Source: Streptomyces sp. L-9-10
Lineage (GTDB): Bacteria; Actinomycetota; Actinomycetes; Streptomycetales; Streptomycetaceae
NCBI RefSeq assembly: GCF_004151105.1
Contig: NZ_PHRF01000035.1
Coordinates: forward strand, 186,001 to 250,000
Length of the DNA: 64,000 bases
Direction of reading: 5' to 3'
Part shown: piece after piece, positions 1-9,092 of the stretch
How the letters are laid out: every line of letters begins with the position of its first letter
Numbering within the stretch: the first letter of the stretch is position 1
Program-made: the position numbers and the translations under genes
Notes under the pieces: model-generated
What the model saw: the letters and a program-made list of their open reading frames with translations, nothing else
Told to the model about the DNA's origin: nothing
Databases searched by the model: none

Positions 1-199
1 GGCGGTGCCCACGACGATCACGGTCGTCCGAAATCGGCCTGTTCTCCCGCACGGGCGCCTCACCGCCCCCTGTTCGCCGTCGTGTGCGCCTGGTTGGCTG
101 AGCCGGCCGGGCGGTGCCCATCACGCTCGGGCCACCGGCATCCATGAATCACCTTGTGCCCGACCACGGGATTCCATCGACTGGAGGAAGAGGTCCTTC

Positions 200-919
200 A
201 TGCACGTGACACGCCGTCTCACCGCACTGGCCGCGACCGTCGCCGCGCTCACCCTGGCTCTCGTATCGCCGGCCGCGGCCTCCTCACCGGCCACCGCCCC
301 GGCCCCTGCTGCTTCCGCCCCGGCCACGGCCGCGGTGGGGCCGGTGCAGCTCTACATCGGTGGTCTGGGGAGCGGCCCGTACAACGTCGCCGTGCAGTCG
401 GCCGTCGCCACCGCCGCGGACAGCGCCGTGGCCAGGGGCTTCGACCCCGCCCGGTGCAACCTGGTCAAGGGCCCGACGATCGTCAACCAACTCCCCAACG
501 GATACGTGCAGGTCGCCGTCGAATACCTCTGCGCGGGAGAACCGTACGCCCCGGGTCCGACGTTCATGCTGAACCGCTATCACAAGAGCTCCGACACACA
601 GAGCAACAGCTGGTACCACCCCGCCGGATACCAGTTGCAGGGGCCGCTGGGCTCGCTCTACGCGTACGCGGCTCCCGACACCACTCCGCTGTACCTCTGC
701 CAGGTCAGGGGTGACCACTTCACCAGCACGGACGTCAACTGCGAGGGCCAGCAGTACGTGACCCGCCTCGGCTGGCTCCACACCAGTCCGCCGGCGGGCG
801 TGGCCACCGTTCAGTTGCTCCGCTGCCTGCGGAACGAGAACCGGCAGATCTTCGACTCCATCCAGCCCAACTGCGAAGGGCAGATCCACGGAGGCGTGCT
901 CGGCTACACCCTCGCCTGA
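200..919 (+). CDS. Secreted Cys-containing protein with duplicated C-terminal repeat
   Basis: This is a probable exported protein of 239 residues whose function I do not recognise. The first ~30 residues are a classical signal peptide: basic MHVTRR, then a hydrophobic Ala/Leu stretch ending near SPAAA. An Ala/Pro/Thr-rich linker follows. The mature part contains at least six cysteines. Its last ~75 residues hold two similar units, each with a Cys, a D/N-rich loop, the string NCEGQ and then LG, the second ending in VLGYTLA. Such short repeats occur at the C-termini of actinobacterial secreted proteins and suggest an extracellular or wall-binding role (inference). The ATG at 200 is chosen because GGAGGAAGAGG precedes it; the frame is open further upstream but without a signal-peptide-like start. 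Confidence 0.75.
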   Translation: MHVTRRLTALAATVAALTLALVSPAAASSPATAPAPAASAPATAAVGPVQLYIGGLGSGPYNVAVQSAVATAADSAVARGFDPARCNLVKGPTIVNQLPNGYVQVAVEYLCAGEPYAPGPTFMLNRYHKSSDTQSNSWYHPAGYQLQGPLGSLYAYAAPDTTPLYLCQVRGDHFTSTDVNCEGQQYVTRLGWLHTSPPAGVATVQLLRCLRNENRQIFDSIQPNCEGQIHGGVLGYTLA

Positions 920-1052
920 CACCCTGGTCGGGCGAGGGCCGGGGGACCGCTCCGCGCAGTGTCGTTTCGGCGATGAAATCGCTGGACCATACGGGTGAGT
1001 TGGCGGCCGAGGGGCTGTTGCGCGCTTACGCGGACTGCCTAAATCCGGGGGT

Positions 1053-1526
1053 GTGATCAAGAAACTCGTGCGGCGCGGCCTTCCCGCGCTGGCCCTCGCG
1101 GCCCTGCCCATTCTGGCCGCCGTTCCCGCCGCCGACGCCGCGGGCAGTGACCGTACCGTCCGGAACACGCAGCCCCGAGAGGCGCAGCGGGTCGATTCCC
1201 GTTTCTACCCGCCCGCCACCCTCGGCAAGAACCAGGCATGGACCTCCGGCAACGGTCGCGCCATCCTGCGCGTCCAGAGCGACGGCAACGTCGTCCTCTA
1301 CAAGGACAACCGGGCCGCCTGGCAGGCCCCGAACGTCTACCCCAACGCCGACCGCCTCGTCATGCAGGAAGACGGCAACCTCGTCGTCTACAACCGGGCC
1401 GGCCGGGCCCTCTGGGCCGCCGGAACCTGGCAGAAGGGGCGCTACCTCGCCGTCCAGGACGACGGCAACGTCGTCGTCTACAACAACGCCAACCGGCCCG
1501 TCTGGGCGACCAACACCGGCGACTGA
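1053..1526 (+). CDS. Secreted bulb-type (monocot mannose-binding) lectin-domain protein
   Basis: This is a 157-residue exported protein with a B-lectin fold. Residues 1-30 form a signal peptide (MIKKLVRRG, then a Leu/Ala core, cleavage near AADAA). The mature domain carries three copies of the QxDGNxVxY mannose-binding signature: QSDGNVVLY, QEDGNLVVY and QDDGNVVVY. Each is followed by a W at the end of its beta-strand unit. All three sites look intact, so carbohydrate binding is likely. Proteins of this type in streptomycetes are small secreted lectins of uncertain role. The GTG start has only a G-rich stretch as a Shine-Dalgarno. The gene stands alone, about 130 nt after another secreted-protein gene on the same strand. 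Confidence 0.85.
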   Translation: MIKKLVRRGLPALALAALPILAAVPAADAAGSDRTVRNTQPREAQRVDSRFYPPATLGKNQAWTSGNGRAILRVQSDGNVVLYKDNRAAWQAPNVYPNADRLVMQEDGNLVVYNRAGRALWAAGTWQKGRYLAVQDDGNVVVYNNANRPVWATNTGD

Positions 1527-1807
1527 CCGGCATTCCCTGTCCGGACGGCCGCCGCGCGCGTGACATCGCCGAACGTGCGCGTCGGCCGCTCGGAACGGGC
1601 GGCCCGCCCGGCGCCGTGCGGCAGGGCAGGGCGCGCCCAGAGGTCGAGTCGGTCGGCTACGGACGGCTCGCACGCGGCGACGAGGCGCGCCAGGCCTCAC
1701 CTCACCGAGGGGGACGGTGCCGGGAAAGCCGGGGACGCGGATACGCCTGCGTTTCCGTGTGGTGAATCAGTCGTCCCGGACCCGTTCCCGTTGCTTCACT
1801 GGCCGGC

Positions 1808-2629
1808 ATGGACCTGAACACGGTGGTGGAGATACGGGACGCCCGGCATCCCGCGCCCTGGCGGCCCGGCGACGCCTGGCTCGGCGGCGGCACGTACCTG
1901 TTCTCCGAGCCTCAGCCACACCTGCGCCGACTGGTGGATCTGAGCCGGACCGGCTGGACCCCCGCGCGGCTCCTCGACGACGGCTCGGTGGAGCTCGCCG
2001 CCATCTGCACCATCGCCCAGCTCTCCCGCTTCGCGAAAGGTCTCGCGGCCGGGGCGGCGCCCCTGTTCGAGCAGTGCTGCCGGGCGTTCCTCGCCTCGTT
2101 CAAGATCTGGAACATGGCCACGGTCGGCGGGAACCTGTGCAACGCCCTCCCGGCGGGCCCGATGATCTCGCTCACGGCCGCACTGGACGGGGAGTGCCTG
2201 CTGCTGGCCCAGGACGGCGTACGACGCCGGGTGCGCGTCGCGGACTTCGTGACCGGCGCGGGCCGCACGGTCCTGGACGAGGGCGAGTTGCTGCGGTCCA
2301 TCACCGTGCCCGCCCGCGCGCTCGCCTGCCGTACGGCGTTCCGGCAGGCGTCCCTGTACGGGCTGGGCCGCTCGGGGGTGCTGGTGATCGGCGCGCTGGA
2401 TCCGGTCGACCACTCCCTCGCCGTGACGGTCACCGCCTCGACGGTCCGGCCGGTGCGGCTGTGGTTCCCGCTGCCGCCGGGCGCCGGCGGATTGCGGTCG
2501 GCGATCGAGGCGGCCGTCGCCGACGACGAGTGGTTCGACGACATCCACGGACTGCCCGAGTGGCGGCGGCACATGACGTTCCGGTACGCGGAGCAGATAC
2601 GGCAGGAGCTGGGAGGGACGGCGCGATGA
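1808..2629 (+). CDS. Xanthine dehydrogenase family, FAD-binding subunit
   Basis: This 273-residue protein is the medium, FAD-binding subunit of a molybdenum hydroxylase (CoxM/XdhB type). It passes electrons from the iron-sulfur clusters of the partner to NAD+ or another acceptor in the cytoplasm. Family marks are the N-terminal LGGGTYL loop near residue 25 and TVGGNLCNALPAGP near residue 110, the pyrophosphate-binding part of the FAD site. The C-terminal CO dehydrogenase flavoprotein domain follows. Its stop overlaps the start of the fused Fe-S/Mo subunit (ATGA), so the two are translationally coupled and presumably form one enzyme. Xanthine as substrate is inferred from the allantoin and urate genes elsewhere in the window; no promoter motif of that regulon was found upstream. 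Confidence 0.9.
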   Translation: MDLNTVVEIRDARHPAPWRPGDAWLGGGTYLFSEPQPHLRRLVDLSRTGWTPARLLDDGSVELAAICTIAQLSRFAKGLAAGAAPLFEQCCRAFLASFKIWNMATVGGNLCNALPAGPMISLTAALDGECLLLAQDGVRRRVRVADFVTGAGRTVLDEGELLRSITVPARALACRTAFRQASLYGLGRSGVLVIGALDPVDHSLAVTVTASTVRPVRLWFPLPPGAGGLRSAIEAAVADDEWFDDIHGLPEWRRHMTFRYAEQIRQELGGTAR

Positions 2630-5418
2630 GGGTCGACGTCAATGGCAGGTCCTTCGAGGAGGAGCCCCGCCCGGGTCAGTGTCTGCGCACCTATCTGCGC
2701 GAGCGCGGCTGTTTCGGTGTGAAGAAGGGGTGCGACGCCGGGGACTGCGGCGCCTGTACCGTCCACGTGGACGGCGAACCCGTGCACAGCTGCCTCTACC
2801 CGGCCTTCCGCGCCGACGGCCGAGCCGTCACCACGGTCGAGGGCCTCGCCTCGCCGGACGGCGAACTCCACCCCGTACAACAGAGGTTCCTGGACGCGCA
2901 GGGCTTTCAGTGCGGGTTCTGCACGGCCGGGTTCCTGATGACGACCGCGGCGCTCGACGCGGACCAACTCGCCGATCTGCCCAGGGCGTTCAAGGGCAAT
3001 CTGTGCCGCTGTACCGGCTACCGGGCCATCGAGGACGCGATACGCGGGGTCCGCCATGTCGAGACGCCCGGCGCCGGTGAGTCCGTCGGCCGCAACCTCC
3101 CCGCCCCGGCCGGGCCGCAGGTCGTCACCGGCACCGCCCGCTACACCGTGGACATCGACGTCCCGGGCCTGCTGCACATGAAGCTGCTGCGCTCCCCGCA
3201 CGCGCACGCCCGCATCACCGCCGTCGACACCTCCGCCGCCCTGCGCGTCCCCGGCGTCCACGCCGTACTCACCCACCACGACGCGCCCCGGCGGCACTTC
3301 TCGACCGCCCGTCACGAACACCCCACGGAGGACCCGGACGACACCCGCGTCCTCGACGACACCGTCCGCCATATCGGCCAGCGCGTCGCGGCCGTCGTCG
3401 CGGACAGCGAGGCCGCCGCCGAGGAGGGCTGCCGGCGGATCGAGGTGTCGTACGACGTCCTGCCGGCCGTTCTCGATCCGGAGGAGGCGATGCGGCCGGG
3501 CGCGCCGGTCGTGCACGACAAGGACGCGGCGACGGCCCGGATCTCGCGCCCGCGCGACAACGTCGTCGGGGAGACGCACGGCGAGACCGGCGACGTCGAA
3601 GCGGGGTTCGCCGAGGCCGACGAGGTGTACGAGGGCACCTACCGCACCCAGCGCGTCCAGCACGCCAGCCTGGAGACGCACGGCGCGGTGGCCTGGCTCG
3701 ACGAGAACGGCCGGCTCACCGTCCGCTCCACCACCCAGTCCCCCTTCCTGACCCGCCGCGCGCTCTGCGCCCTCTACGACCTCCCGCGGGACAAGGTCCG
3801 TGTGGTGGCCGGGCGGATCGGCGGCGGCTTCGGCGGCAAGCAGGAGATGCTCGTCGAGGACATCGTCGCCCTCGCGGTGCTGCGTCTGCGCCGCCCCGTC
3901 AAGCTGGAGTACACGCGCGCCGAGCAGTTCTACGGGGCGACCACACGGCACCCGTTCACCATCCGGGTCAAGGCCGGCGCCCGCCACGACGGCACCCTCA
4001 CCGCCCTGCGACTGCGCGTGGTCTCCGACACGGGCGCGTACGGCAACCACGGGCCCGCGGTCCTGTTCCACAGCGTCGGCGAGTCGATGGCGGTCTACCG
4101 CGCCCCGCACAAGAAGGTCGACGCCTTCTCCGTCTACACGCACACCGTCCCGGCCGGCGCCTTCCGCGGCTACGGACTCGGCCAGGTCATGTTCGCCGTC
4201 GAGTCGGCACTCGACGAACTCGCCCGCCGGCTCGGCCTGGACCCGCTGGAGTTCAAGGCGAAGAACATCATCGGGCCCGGGGAGCCGATGATCACTCCCG
4301 GTGGCGAGGAAGAAGACCTCCACATCGCCAGCTACGGCCTCGACCAGTGCCTGGGCGTCGTCCGCCGCGCTCGGGCGGAACAGGCGGAACAGAGGGAACA
4401 CGAGGAACACGGGGAACAGACGGCCCCGGGGTGCGCACCCGTCCCGGACGGCTGGCTGGTGGGCGAGGGAACCGCTCTCGGAATGATCGCCACCGGTCCG
4501 CCGGGCGGCCATATCGCCGACGCGAAGGCCGCCCTCCTGCCCGACGGCAGCTTCGGCCTGGCCGTCGGCACCGCGGAGTTCGGCAACGGCACGACGACCG
4601 TGCACCGCCAGATAGCGGCCGGTGAACTCGCCACCACCGTCGACCGGATCACCGTCCGCCAGTCCGACACCGACGTCGTCACACACGACACCGGTGCCTT
4701 CGCCTCCACCGGCGTCATGGTCGCGGGCAAGGCCACACTGCGCGCCTCCCGCGCCCTCGCCGACCTGCTCCTCGACTTCGCCGCCGCCCACCTGCGCGTG
4801 GCGCGCGCCGACTGCCGCCTTGTGGAGGAAGCGGTGCTGCACCCCGGTGGCCGGCTCCCTCTCAAGGAGCTGTACGAGGCGGCCCGGACGGTCGGGGTCT
4901 CGTTCAGCGCCGACGGGCACTTCGACGGCACGCCCCGCTCGGTCGCCTTCAACGCCCACTGGTTCCGGCTCGCCGTCGACCCCGGCACCGGCGAGATCCG
5001 CGTCCTGCGCAGCGTCCACGCGGCCGACGCGGGCAAGGTCATGAACCCCATGCAGTGCCGCGGCCAGGTCGAGGGCGGCGTCGCCCAGGCACTCGGCGCG
5101 ACCCTCTTCGAGGACGTACGCGTCGACGCGCGCGGCGAGGTGGAGACAGCGGCGTTCCGCCGCTACCGGCTCCCCCAGTACGCCGACATCCCGCGCACCG
5201 AAGTCCACTTCATGGAGACGGCGGACGCGATCGGCCCGCTGGGCGCCAAGTCGATGAGCGAGAGCCCCTTCAACCCGGTCGCCCCCGCCTTCGCGAACGC
5301 CCTGCGCGACGCGACGGGCGTGCGCTTCACCCGACTCCCCCTCACCCGCGACCGGGTGTGGCTCGCCCTTCGCGAAGCGGGCGTGCCGGATCAGCCGAGG
5401 TCGAGCAGTTCCTCGTAG
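2626..5418 (+). CDS. Xanthine dehydrogenase, fused [2Fe-2S] and molybdopterin subunit
   Basis: This 930-residue fusion of the small and large molybdenum hydroxylase subunits oxidises hypoxanthine/xanthine to urate. Residues 1-~145 carry two [2Fe-2S] clusters: the plant-type set C36, C41, C44, C56 and the second set C96, C99, C127, C129 (CGFC and CRC). From ~155 onward is the aldehyde oxidase/xanthine dehydrogenase a/b hammerhead and the Mo-binding domain, with GRIGGGFGGKQE, the GAFRGYG loop and GAKSMSESPF, which places a Glu at the catalytic base position. Residues ~584-603 are a low-complexity Glu/Gln/His insertion encoded by a GGAACA-type repeat. The start overlaps the FAD gene by ATGA. The 3' end overlaps the convergent M24 gene by 28 nt. 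Fusion of these two subunits with a separate FAD gene is one of several known arrangements. Confidence 0.9.
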   Translation: MRVDVNGRSFEEEPRPGQCLRTYLRERGCFGVKKGCDAGDCGACTVHVDGEPVHSCLYPAFRADGRAVTTVEGLASPDGELHPVQQRFLDAQGFQCGFCTAGFLMTTAALDADQLADLPRAFKGNLCRCTGYRAIEDAIRGVRHVETPGAGESVGRNLPAPAGPQVVTGTARYTVDIDVPGLLHMKLLRSPHAHARITAVDTSAALRVPGVHAVLTHHDAPRRHFSTARHEHPTEDPDDTRVLDDTVRHIGQRVAAVVADSEAAAEEGCRRIEVSYDVLPAVLDPEEAMRPGAPVVHDKDAATARISRPRDNVVGETHGETGDVEAGFAEADEVYEGTYRTQRVQHASLETHGAVAWLDENGRLTVRSTTQSPFLTRRALCALYDLPRDKVRVVAGRIGGGFGGKQEMLVEDIVALAVLRLRRPVKLEYTRAEQFYGATTRHPFTIRVKAGARHDGTLTALRLRVVSDTGAYGNHGPAVLFHSVGESMAVYRAPHKKVDAFSVYTHTVPAGAFRGYGLGQVMFAVESALDELARRLGLDPLEFKAKNIIGPGEPMITPGGEEEDLHIASYGLDQCLGVVRRARAEQAEQREHEEHGEQTAPGCAPVPDGWLVGEGTALGMIATGPPGGHIADAKAALLPDGSFGLAVGTAEFGNGTTTVHRQIAAGELATTVDRITVRQSDTDVVTHDTGAFASTGVMVAGKATLRASRALADLLLDFAAAHLRVARADCRLVEEAVLHPGGRLPLKELYEAARTVGVSFSADGHFDGTPRSVAFNAHWFRLAVDPGTGEIRVLRSVHAADAGKVMNPMQCRGQVEGGVAQALGATLFEDVRVDARGEVETAAFRRYRLPQYADIPRTEVHFMETADAIGPLGAKSMSESPFNPVAPAFANALRDATGVRFTRLPLTRDRVWLALREAGVPDQPRSSSSS

Positions 5419-6083
5419 AAGCCGCCGAATCCGTTTCCCCGGTCGACGAGATGGATCTCCAGGATCCAGTGGCAGCGGCGCCCGGCCTTGTCGGTGCGCC
5501 GCAGCGGGGTGTCGTTGCCGGGCGCGATGTACGACTCGACGTCCGCGCCGTCGATCGTCTCGTGCGGGAACTCGCCGACCAGATGCCCGGCGTGCCAGCC
5601 GCCCAGTTCCCATCCGGCGTCGGTGGCGAGCCGCTCGACCTCGGCGTACAGCGCCTTGCCGGTGATCTCGGGCTCGCTCTCGAAGAACCGCCGGCCGGCC
5701 GCGAAGACCCTCGGGAGATCGTCCCGCAGCCGGAGCCTGACCGGGTCGTCGCCGAGGACGAACGTCCGCCCGAAGTCGGCCTCGTACTCCTCGAAGATCG
5801 GCCCGAAGTCGGCGAACACGATGTCGTCCGCGCCGATCAGCCGGTCCGGCGGATTCTCCCGGTACGGCATGAGCGTGTTCGGCCCGGAGCGCACGATCCG
5901 CTTGTGCCAGTGCCGGGTCGTGCCGAACATCTCGTTCGCCAGGTCCCGGATCCGGTCGCTGAGCGCGCGTTCGCCCTCCCCCGGTGCGACAAGCCCGCGC
6001 TCCTCGATCTCCGCGAAGAGCCGGACGGCCTTCGCCTGGGCATCCAGCAGACGCGCGGCGCGCGTCGGTTCGTCATCCGCCAT
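5391..6083 (-). CDS. M24 family metallopeptidase (aminopeptidase P-like)
   Basis: This 230-residue cytoplasmic protein has the pita-bread M24 fold, as in Xaa-Pro aminopeptidase and creatinase. The two-metal ligands appear in order: Asp in VFADFGP, Asp in YEADFGRTF, His in HAGHLVGEF, Glu in LEIHLVD and Glu in FYEELL near the C-terminus. A complete ligand set suggests an active dipeptidase or aminopeptidase, although the substrate cannot be read from sequence. I prefer the ATG at 6083 (MADDEPT), which gives the usual N-terminus; an ATG at 6110 is in frame but neither has a strong Shine-Dalgarno. The tail overlaps the convergent xanthine dehydrogenase gene, so the two transcripts must run into each other. 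Confidence 0.85.
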   Translation of the reverse strand: MADDEPTRAARLLDAQAKAVRLFAEIEERGLVAPGEGERALSDRIRDLANEMFGTTRHWHKRIVRSGPNTLMPYRENPPDRLIGADDIVFADFGPIFEEYEADFGRTFVLGDDPVRLRLRDDLPRVFAAGRRFFESEPEITGKALYAEVERLATDAGWELGGWHAGHLVGEFPHETIDGADVESYIAPGNDTPLRRTDKAGRRCHWILEIHLVDRGNGFGGFYEELLDLG

Positions 6084-6192
6084 GTGGGCGACCGTAGGCA
6101 CGTGAATCATCGTCCCGCAACCGAATTCGCCGAGGCGGGGAAACCGTCGTCGGCGTACGCGTCGATCGCGTTCGTCACCGGCGTCACGGGCG

Positions 6193-6774
6193 TCACGGGG
6201 TCGTGGTGGAGACGACGTACACCCGGGGGAAGCCGGGTTCCGTCAGGTCCACCACCACGTCCTGGCTGGGGCGCGGGCCCTTCTGCTGGTGGCTGGTGCC
6301 CGCCCAGTCGTGGCCGGGGATGTCGAAGTTCCAGCCGACGGTCTGGCGGTCGCGCGGCGTGATCGTGATCGCGTCGTCCTGGAGCGCGGAGCGGCTGGTG
6401 CCCATCTCGGTCAGGAACGTGTCGAGCCGTCCCGAGGTGACGTCGAACTGGACGTACAGCCGGCTGGTCTTCCAGTTGCTCGTCTCGAAGTAGCGCACCC
6501 GGGTGGCGCCCAGCGGTATCGGCACCTCGAAGATGCGCCGCTTCATCTTGGAGGGGCGCGTCGGCTGGAGACCGGTGGCCGAGGACTCGGCCTCCTTGTT
6601 CCGGCCGCTCTCGCGGCTCTGCCCGGCCGAGATGACCAGGTAGCCGGCCGGGATGCCGATGAGCAGCACGATGACGATGGCCGTCAGCCAGCGGCGGCGA
6701 TTGCGGTGCCCGCGGTCCTCGGGCGGCTTGCTGCCGCCCTCGTCGCGCACGGGCACGGGGAGCTCCACGGTCAT
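6193..6774 (-). CDS. Single-pass membrane protein of unknown function
   Basis: This 193-residue protein has a charged N-terminal cytoplasmic part of ~28 residues (ending RRRW), one transmembrane helix at ~29-50 (TAIVIVLLIGIPAGYLVIS) and an extracytoplasmic beta-rich domain. I recognise no family. It begins in the ATGA overlap with the stop of the ROK kinase gene, so it is co-translated with that kinase and probably expressed with it. The external domain is rich in Thr, Arg and aromatic residues and has no cysteine pairs. The function is unknown. Confidence 0.75.
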   Translation of the reverse strand: MTVELPVPVRDEGGSKPPEDRGHRNRRRWLTAIVIVLLIGIPAGYLVISAGQSRESGRNKEAESSATGLQPTRPSKMKRRIFEVPIPLGATRVRYFETSNWKTSRLYVQFDVTSGRLDTFLTEMGTSRSALQDDAITITPRDRQTVGWNFDIPGHDWAGTSHQQKGPRPSQDVVVDLTEPGFPRVYVVSTTTP

Positions 6775-7946
6775 GAGGGCGGCTCCTGGGGCGTACGGGG
6801 TTCCTGCGTCGGGCGGGCGGTGCGGATGGCCTGGGCGTATCTCTCGTACCGCTCATGGCGCTCCACCCGGCGGCGGTTGGCGCGGCGGAAGCGCCGGGCC
6901 ACCAGCCGGGCGAGGTCGGCGGCGCCGACCATGCCCGCCTCGGGGCCGAGCTGCGCCTTGGCGATCCGTGCCTCGGGGCGGTAGCCGCGGCCGGTGAGAT
7001 GGCGGCGGAAGGCGTCGCGGGCGGGGCCGATCAGCAGATCGTCGGCGGCGCTGACCCCGCCGCCGATCACGAAGCAGGACGGGTCGAGCGCGGCGGCCAG
7101 ATTGGCGATGCCGACGCCGAGCCACTGGCCGATGTCCTGGAACAGCTCGACGCACATGGCGTCGCCCTCGCGGGCGAGTTCGGTGATCAGCGGTCCCGTG
7201 ATGTCCTGGACGTTGCCCTTGACGCGGTCGATGATGTTGTACGCGACCGGGGAGTCGGCGGCGGCCAGCTCCCTGGCCTCGCGTACGAGGGCGTTGCCGG
7301 AGCTGTACTGCTCCCAGCAGCCCCGGTTGCCGCACGGGCAGCGGTGGCCGCCGGGCACGACCTGCATATGGCCGAATTCGCCGGCGACGCCGAACTTGCC
7401 GCGCTTGACCCGGCCGTCCTCCAGGATGGCTCCGCCGATACCGGTACCGAGCGTGATCATGACGAGATGGTCCTCGCCGCGTCCGGCGCCGAAGCGCCAC
7501 TCCGCCCAGGCCGCGGTGTTGGCGTCGTTGTCGACCATCACCGGCACGGCGAGCCGTGAGGAGATCGCGTCCCTGAGGGGTTCGTCGCGCCAGGCGAGAT
7601 GCGGCGCGAAGAGCACCTTGGAGCGGTCGGCGTCGACCCAGCCGGCCGCGCCGATGCCCACGGCGTGCACATCGTGGCGGTCGGAGAGGTCGAGGACCAG
7701 CTCGACGATGGTGTCCTCGACGACCCGGGGGCTCTTGGACTTGTCCGGCGTCTCGGTCCTGAGCTTCTCCAGGATGTTGCCGTCGGGATCGACGACGCCG
7801 GCCATCACCTTCGTACCGCCGATGTCGATTCCGACGGTCGGGACGCGGGGCGCGGTGAGGAGGGAGCGGCGCTCACGGGTGCCGACGGTCCTCAGGACGG
7901 TGGCGCGGGCGGTGCCGCGGTGTGCGAAGTCGCGGTAGGTGCTCAT
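6771..7946 (-). CDS. ROK family sugar kinase (glucokinase-like)
   Basis: This 391-residue member of the ROK family (repressor, ORF, kinase) phosphorylates a hexose with ATP in the cytoplasm. Visible motifs are the phosphate loop VGIDIGGTKVMAG near residue 35, DNDANTAAWAE with the catalytic Asp, the GTGIGGAI loop, and the ROK zinc motif CPCGNRGCWEQY. There is no N-terminal helix-turn-helix, so it is a kinase and not an NagC-type repressor. The start at 7946 (MSTYRD) is chosen over an upstream in-frame extension that is Arg/Pro-rich and unlike a kinase N-terminus. A C-terminal Arg-rich tail of ~35 residues extends past the family's usual end. It lies 230 nt downstream of a sugar-type ABC transporter on the same strand and probably phosphorylates the imported sugar. 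Confidence 0.9.
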   Translation of the reverse strand: MSTYRDFAHRGTARATVLRTVGTRERRSLLTAPRVPTVGIDIGGTKVMAGVVDPDGNILEKLRTETPDKSKSPRVVEDTIVELVLDLSDRHDVHAVGIGAAGWVDADRSKVLFAPHLAWRDEPLRDAISSRLAVPVMVDNDANTAAWAEWRFGAGRGEDHLVMITLGTGIGGAILEDGRVKRGKFGVAGEFGHMQVVPGGHRCPCGNRGCWEQYSSGNALVREARELAAADSPVAYNIIDRVKGNVQDITGPLITELAREGDAMCVELFQDIGQWLGVGIANLAAALDPSCFVIGGGVSAADDLLIGPARDAFRRHLTGRGYRPEARIAKAQLGPEAGMVGAADLARLVARRFRRANRRRVERHERYERYAQAIRTARPTQEPRTPQEPPS

Positions 7947-8177
7947 CGGCCCGGCCTGGTCTCGTCCGTCGGCGCGAGCGGCTCCGGCTCGCCGTGCCGG
8001 GTGAGTGGGCGGCTGCGTACGCGCACGAGTCGTGTCGTCCCTGCGGGGTCGGGGGCCGCCTGGCCCGGACGGGCGGCGGCGGCGGACGGTGTCCGCCGTG
8101 CCAGATTCTGCCATCCGGGGCGGGTGTGGTCGCTGTGCGGCCCGGCGGGGGCCGTACGGTGACCGCCGCGTCCCAGG

Positions 8178-9092
8178 TCAGTCCCTGTCGCCCGGACCGT
8201 CACCGGTGCGTCCCCCGGAGTGCCCGCCGAGATGGGCGGGCGCCGGGGCGCGCTCCAGTTCGTGGCTCAGCTCCTCCAGCTCGGAACCGCCCGCCATCTG
8301 CCGCGTCAGCTCATCCAGGGTGATGGAGTCCTTGGTATGGCTGCCCGACATGACGCCCCGCTTGAGCAGGACGAAACGGTCACCGACCAGATACGCGTGG
8401 TGCGGGTTGTGGGTGATGAGTACCACTCCGAGTCCCGCGTCACGTGCCGCGGCCACGTACTTGAGCACCACCCCGGACTGCTTCACCCCGAGCGCCGCGG
8501 TCGGCTCGTCCAGGACGAGGACCTTCGCGCCGAAATAGACGGCACGGGCGATGGCCACACACTGGCGCTCACCGCCGGACAGCGTGCCGATCGGCTGGTC
8601 GACATCGCGCAGGTCGATGCCCATCCGCAGCAGTTCGGCCCGGGTGGTCTCGCGCATGCGGGCGACATCGAGCCGTTTGAAGGGGCCGCTGCCCCTGGTC
8701 GGCTCGGAGCCGAGGAAGAAGTTCCGCCAGACCGGCATCAGCGGTACGACGGCGAGGTCCTGGTAGACCGTGGCGATCCCGCGGTCCAGGGCCTCGCGCG
8801 GGGAGGCGAGGGTGGTCTTCTCGCCCTCGATCAGGAAGTCGCCCGCGTCATGCCGGTGCAGCCCGGCGATGATCTTGATCAGCGTGGACTTGCCCGCGCC
8901 GTTGTCGCCCAGCACACAGCTGATCTCCCCCGCGTGGACCTCCAGCGAGACGCCTTCGAGGGCGCGGATATTGCCGTAGTACTTGCTGACGTCGTCGAGT
9001 TCGACCAGCGCGCCGCTCGTACTGCCCGCTGAAGCACCGCCCGCCGTTGCACTGCCCGCCGCAGCACTGCCCGCCGTCGTGTCGCCCGTCAT
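8178..9092 (-). CDS. Sugar ABC transporter, ATP-binding protein
   Basis: This 304-residue ATPase subunit belongs to a ribose/xylose-type (CUT2) importer. It has Walker [10 protein letters not shown], the Q-loop at VYQDLA, the signature LSGGERQ, Walker [12 protein letters not shown] and the H-loop ITHNPHH. It contains only one ATPase domain, whereas classical RbsA/XylG proteins have two. Single-domain versions are common in actinobacteria and would act as homodimers. The first ~28 residues are a degenerate Ala/Gly/Ser/Thr repeat ([17 protein letters not shown]) encoded by an imperfect 15-bp DNA repeat, absent from typical members. The start overlaps the permease stop (ATGA). The C-terminal ~25 residues are Gly/His/Pro-rich and probably disordered. 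Confidence 0.9.
   Translation of the reverse strand: MTGDTTAGSAAAGSATAGGASAGSTSGALVELDDVSKYYGNIRALEGVSLEVHAGEISCVLGDNGAGKSTLIKIIAGLHRHDAGDFLIEGEKTTLASPREALDRGIATVYQDLAVVPLMPVWRNFFLGSEPTRGSGPFKRLDVARMRETTRAELLRMGIDLRDVDQPIGTLSGGERQCVAIARAVYFGAKVLVLDEPTAALGVKQSGVVLKYVAAARDAGLGVVLITHNPHHAYLVGDRFVLLKRGVMSGSHTKDSITLDELTRQMAGGSELEELSHELERAPAPAHLGGHSGGRTGDGPGDRD

Noticed and set aside
1753..1767. TTCCGTGTGGTGAAT as a motif-B site before xanthine dehydrogenase
   Set aside because: It matches the gcl site at only 10 of 15 positions, has a poor second arm, and no partner 21 bp on either side.
1912..5613. Very long minus-strand open frame opposite the xanthine dehydrogenase genes
   Set aside because: It mirrors the third-codon GC bias of real genes on the plus strand and has no recognisable domain or start site.
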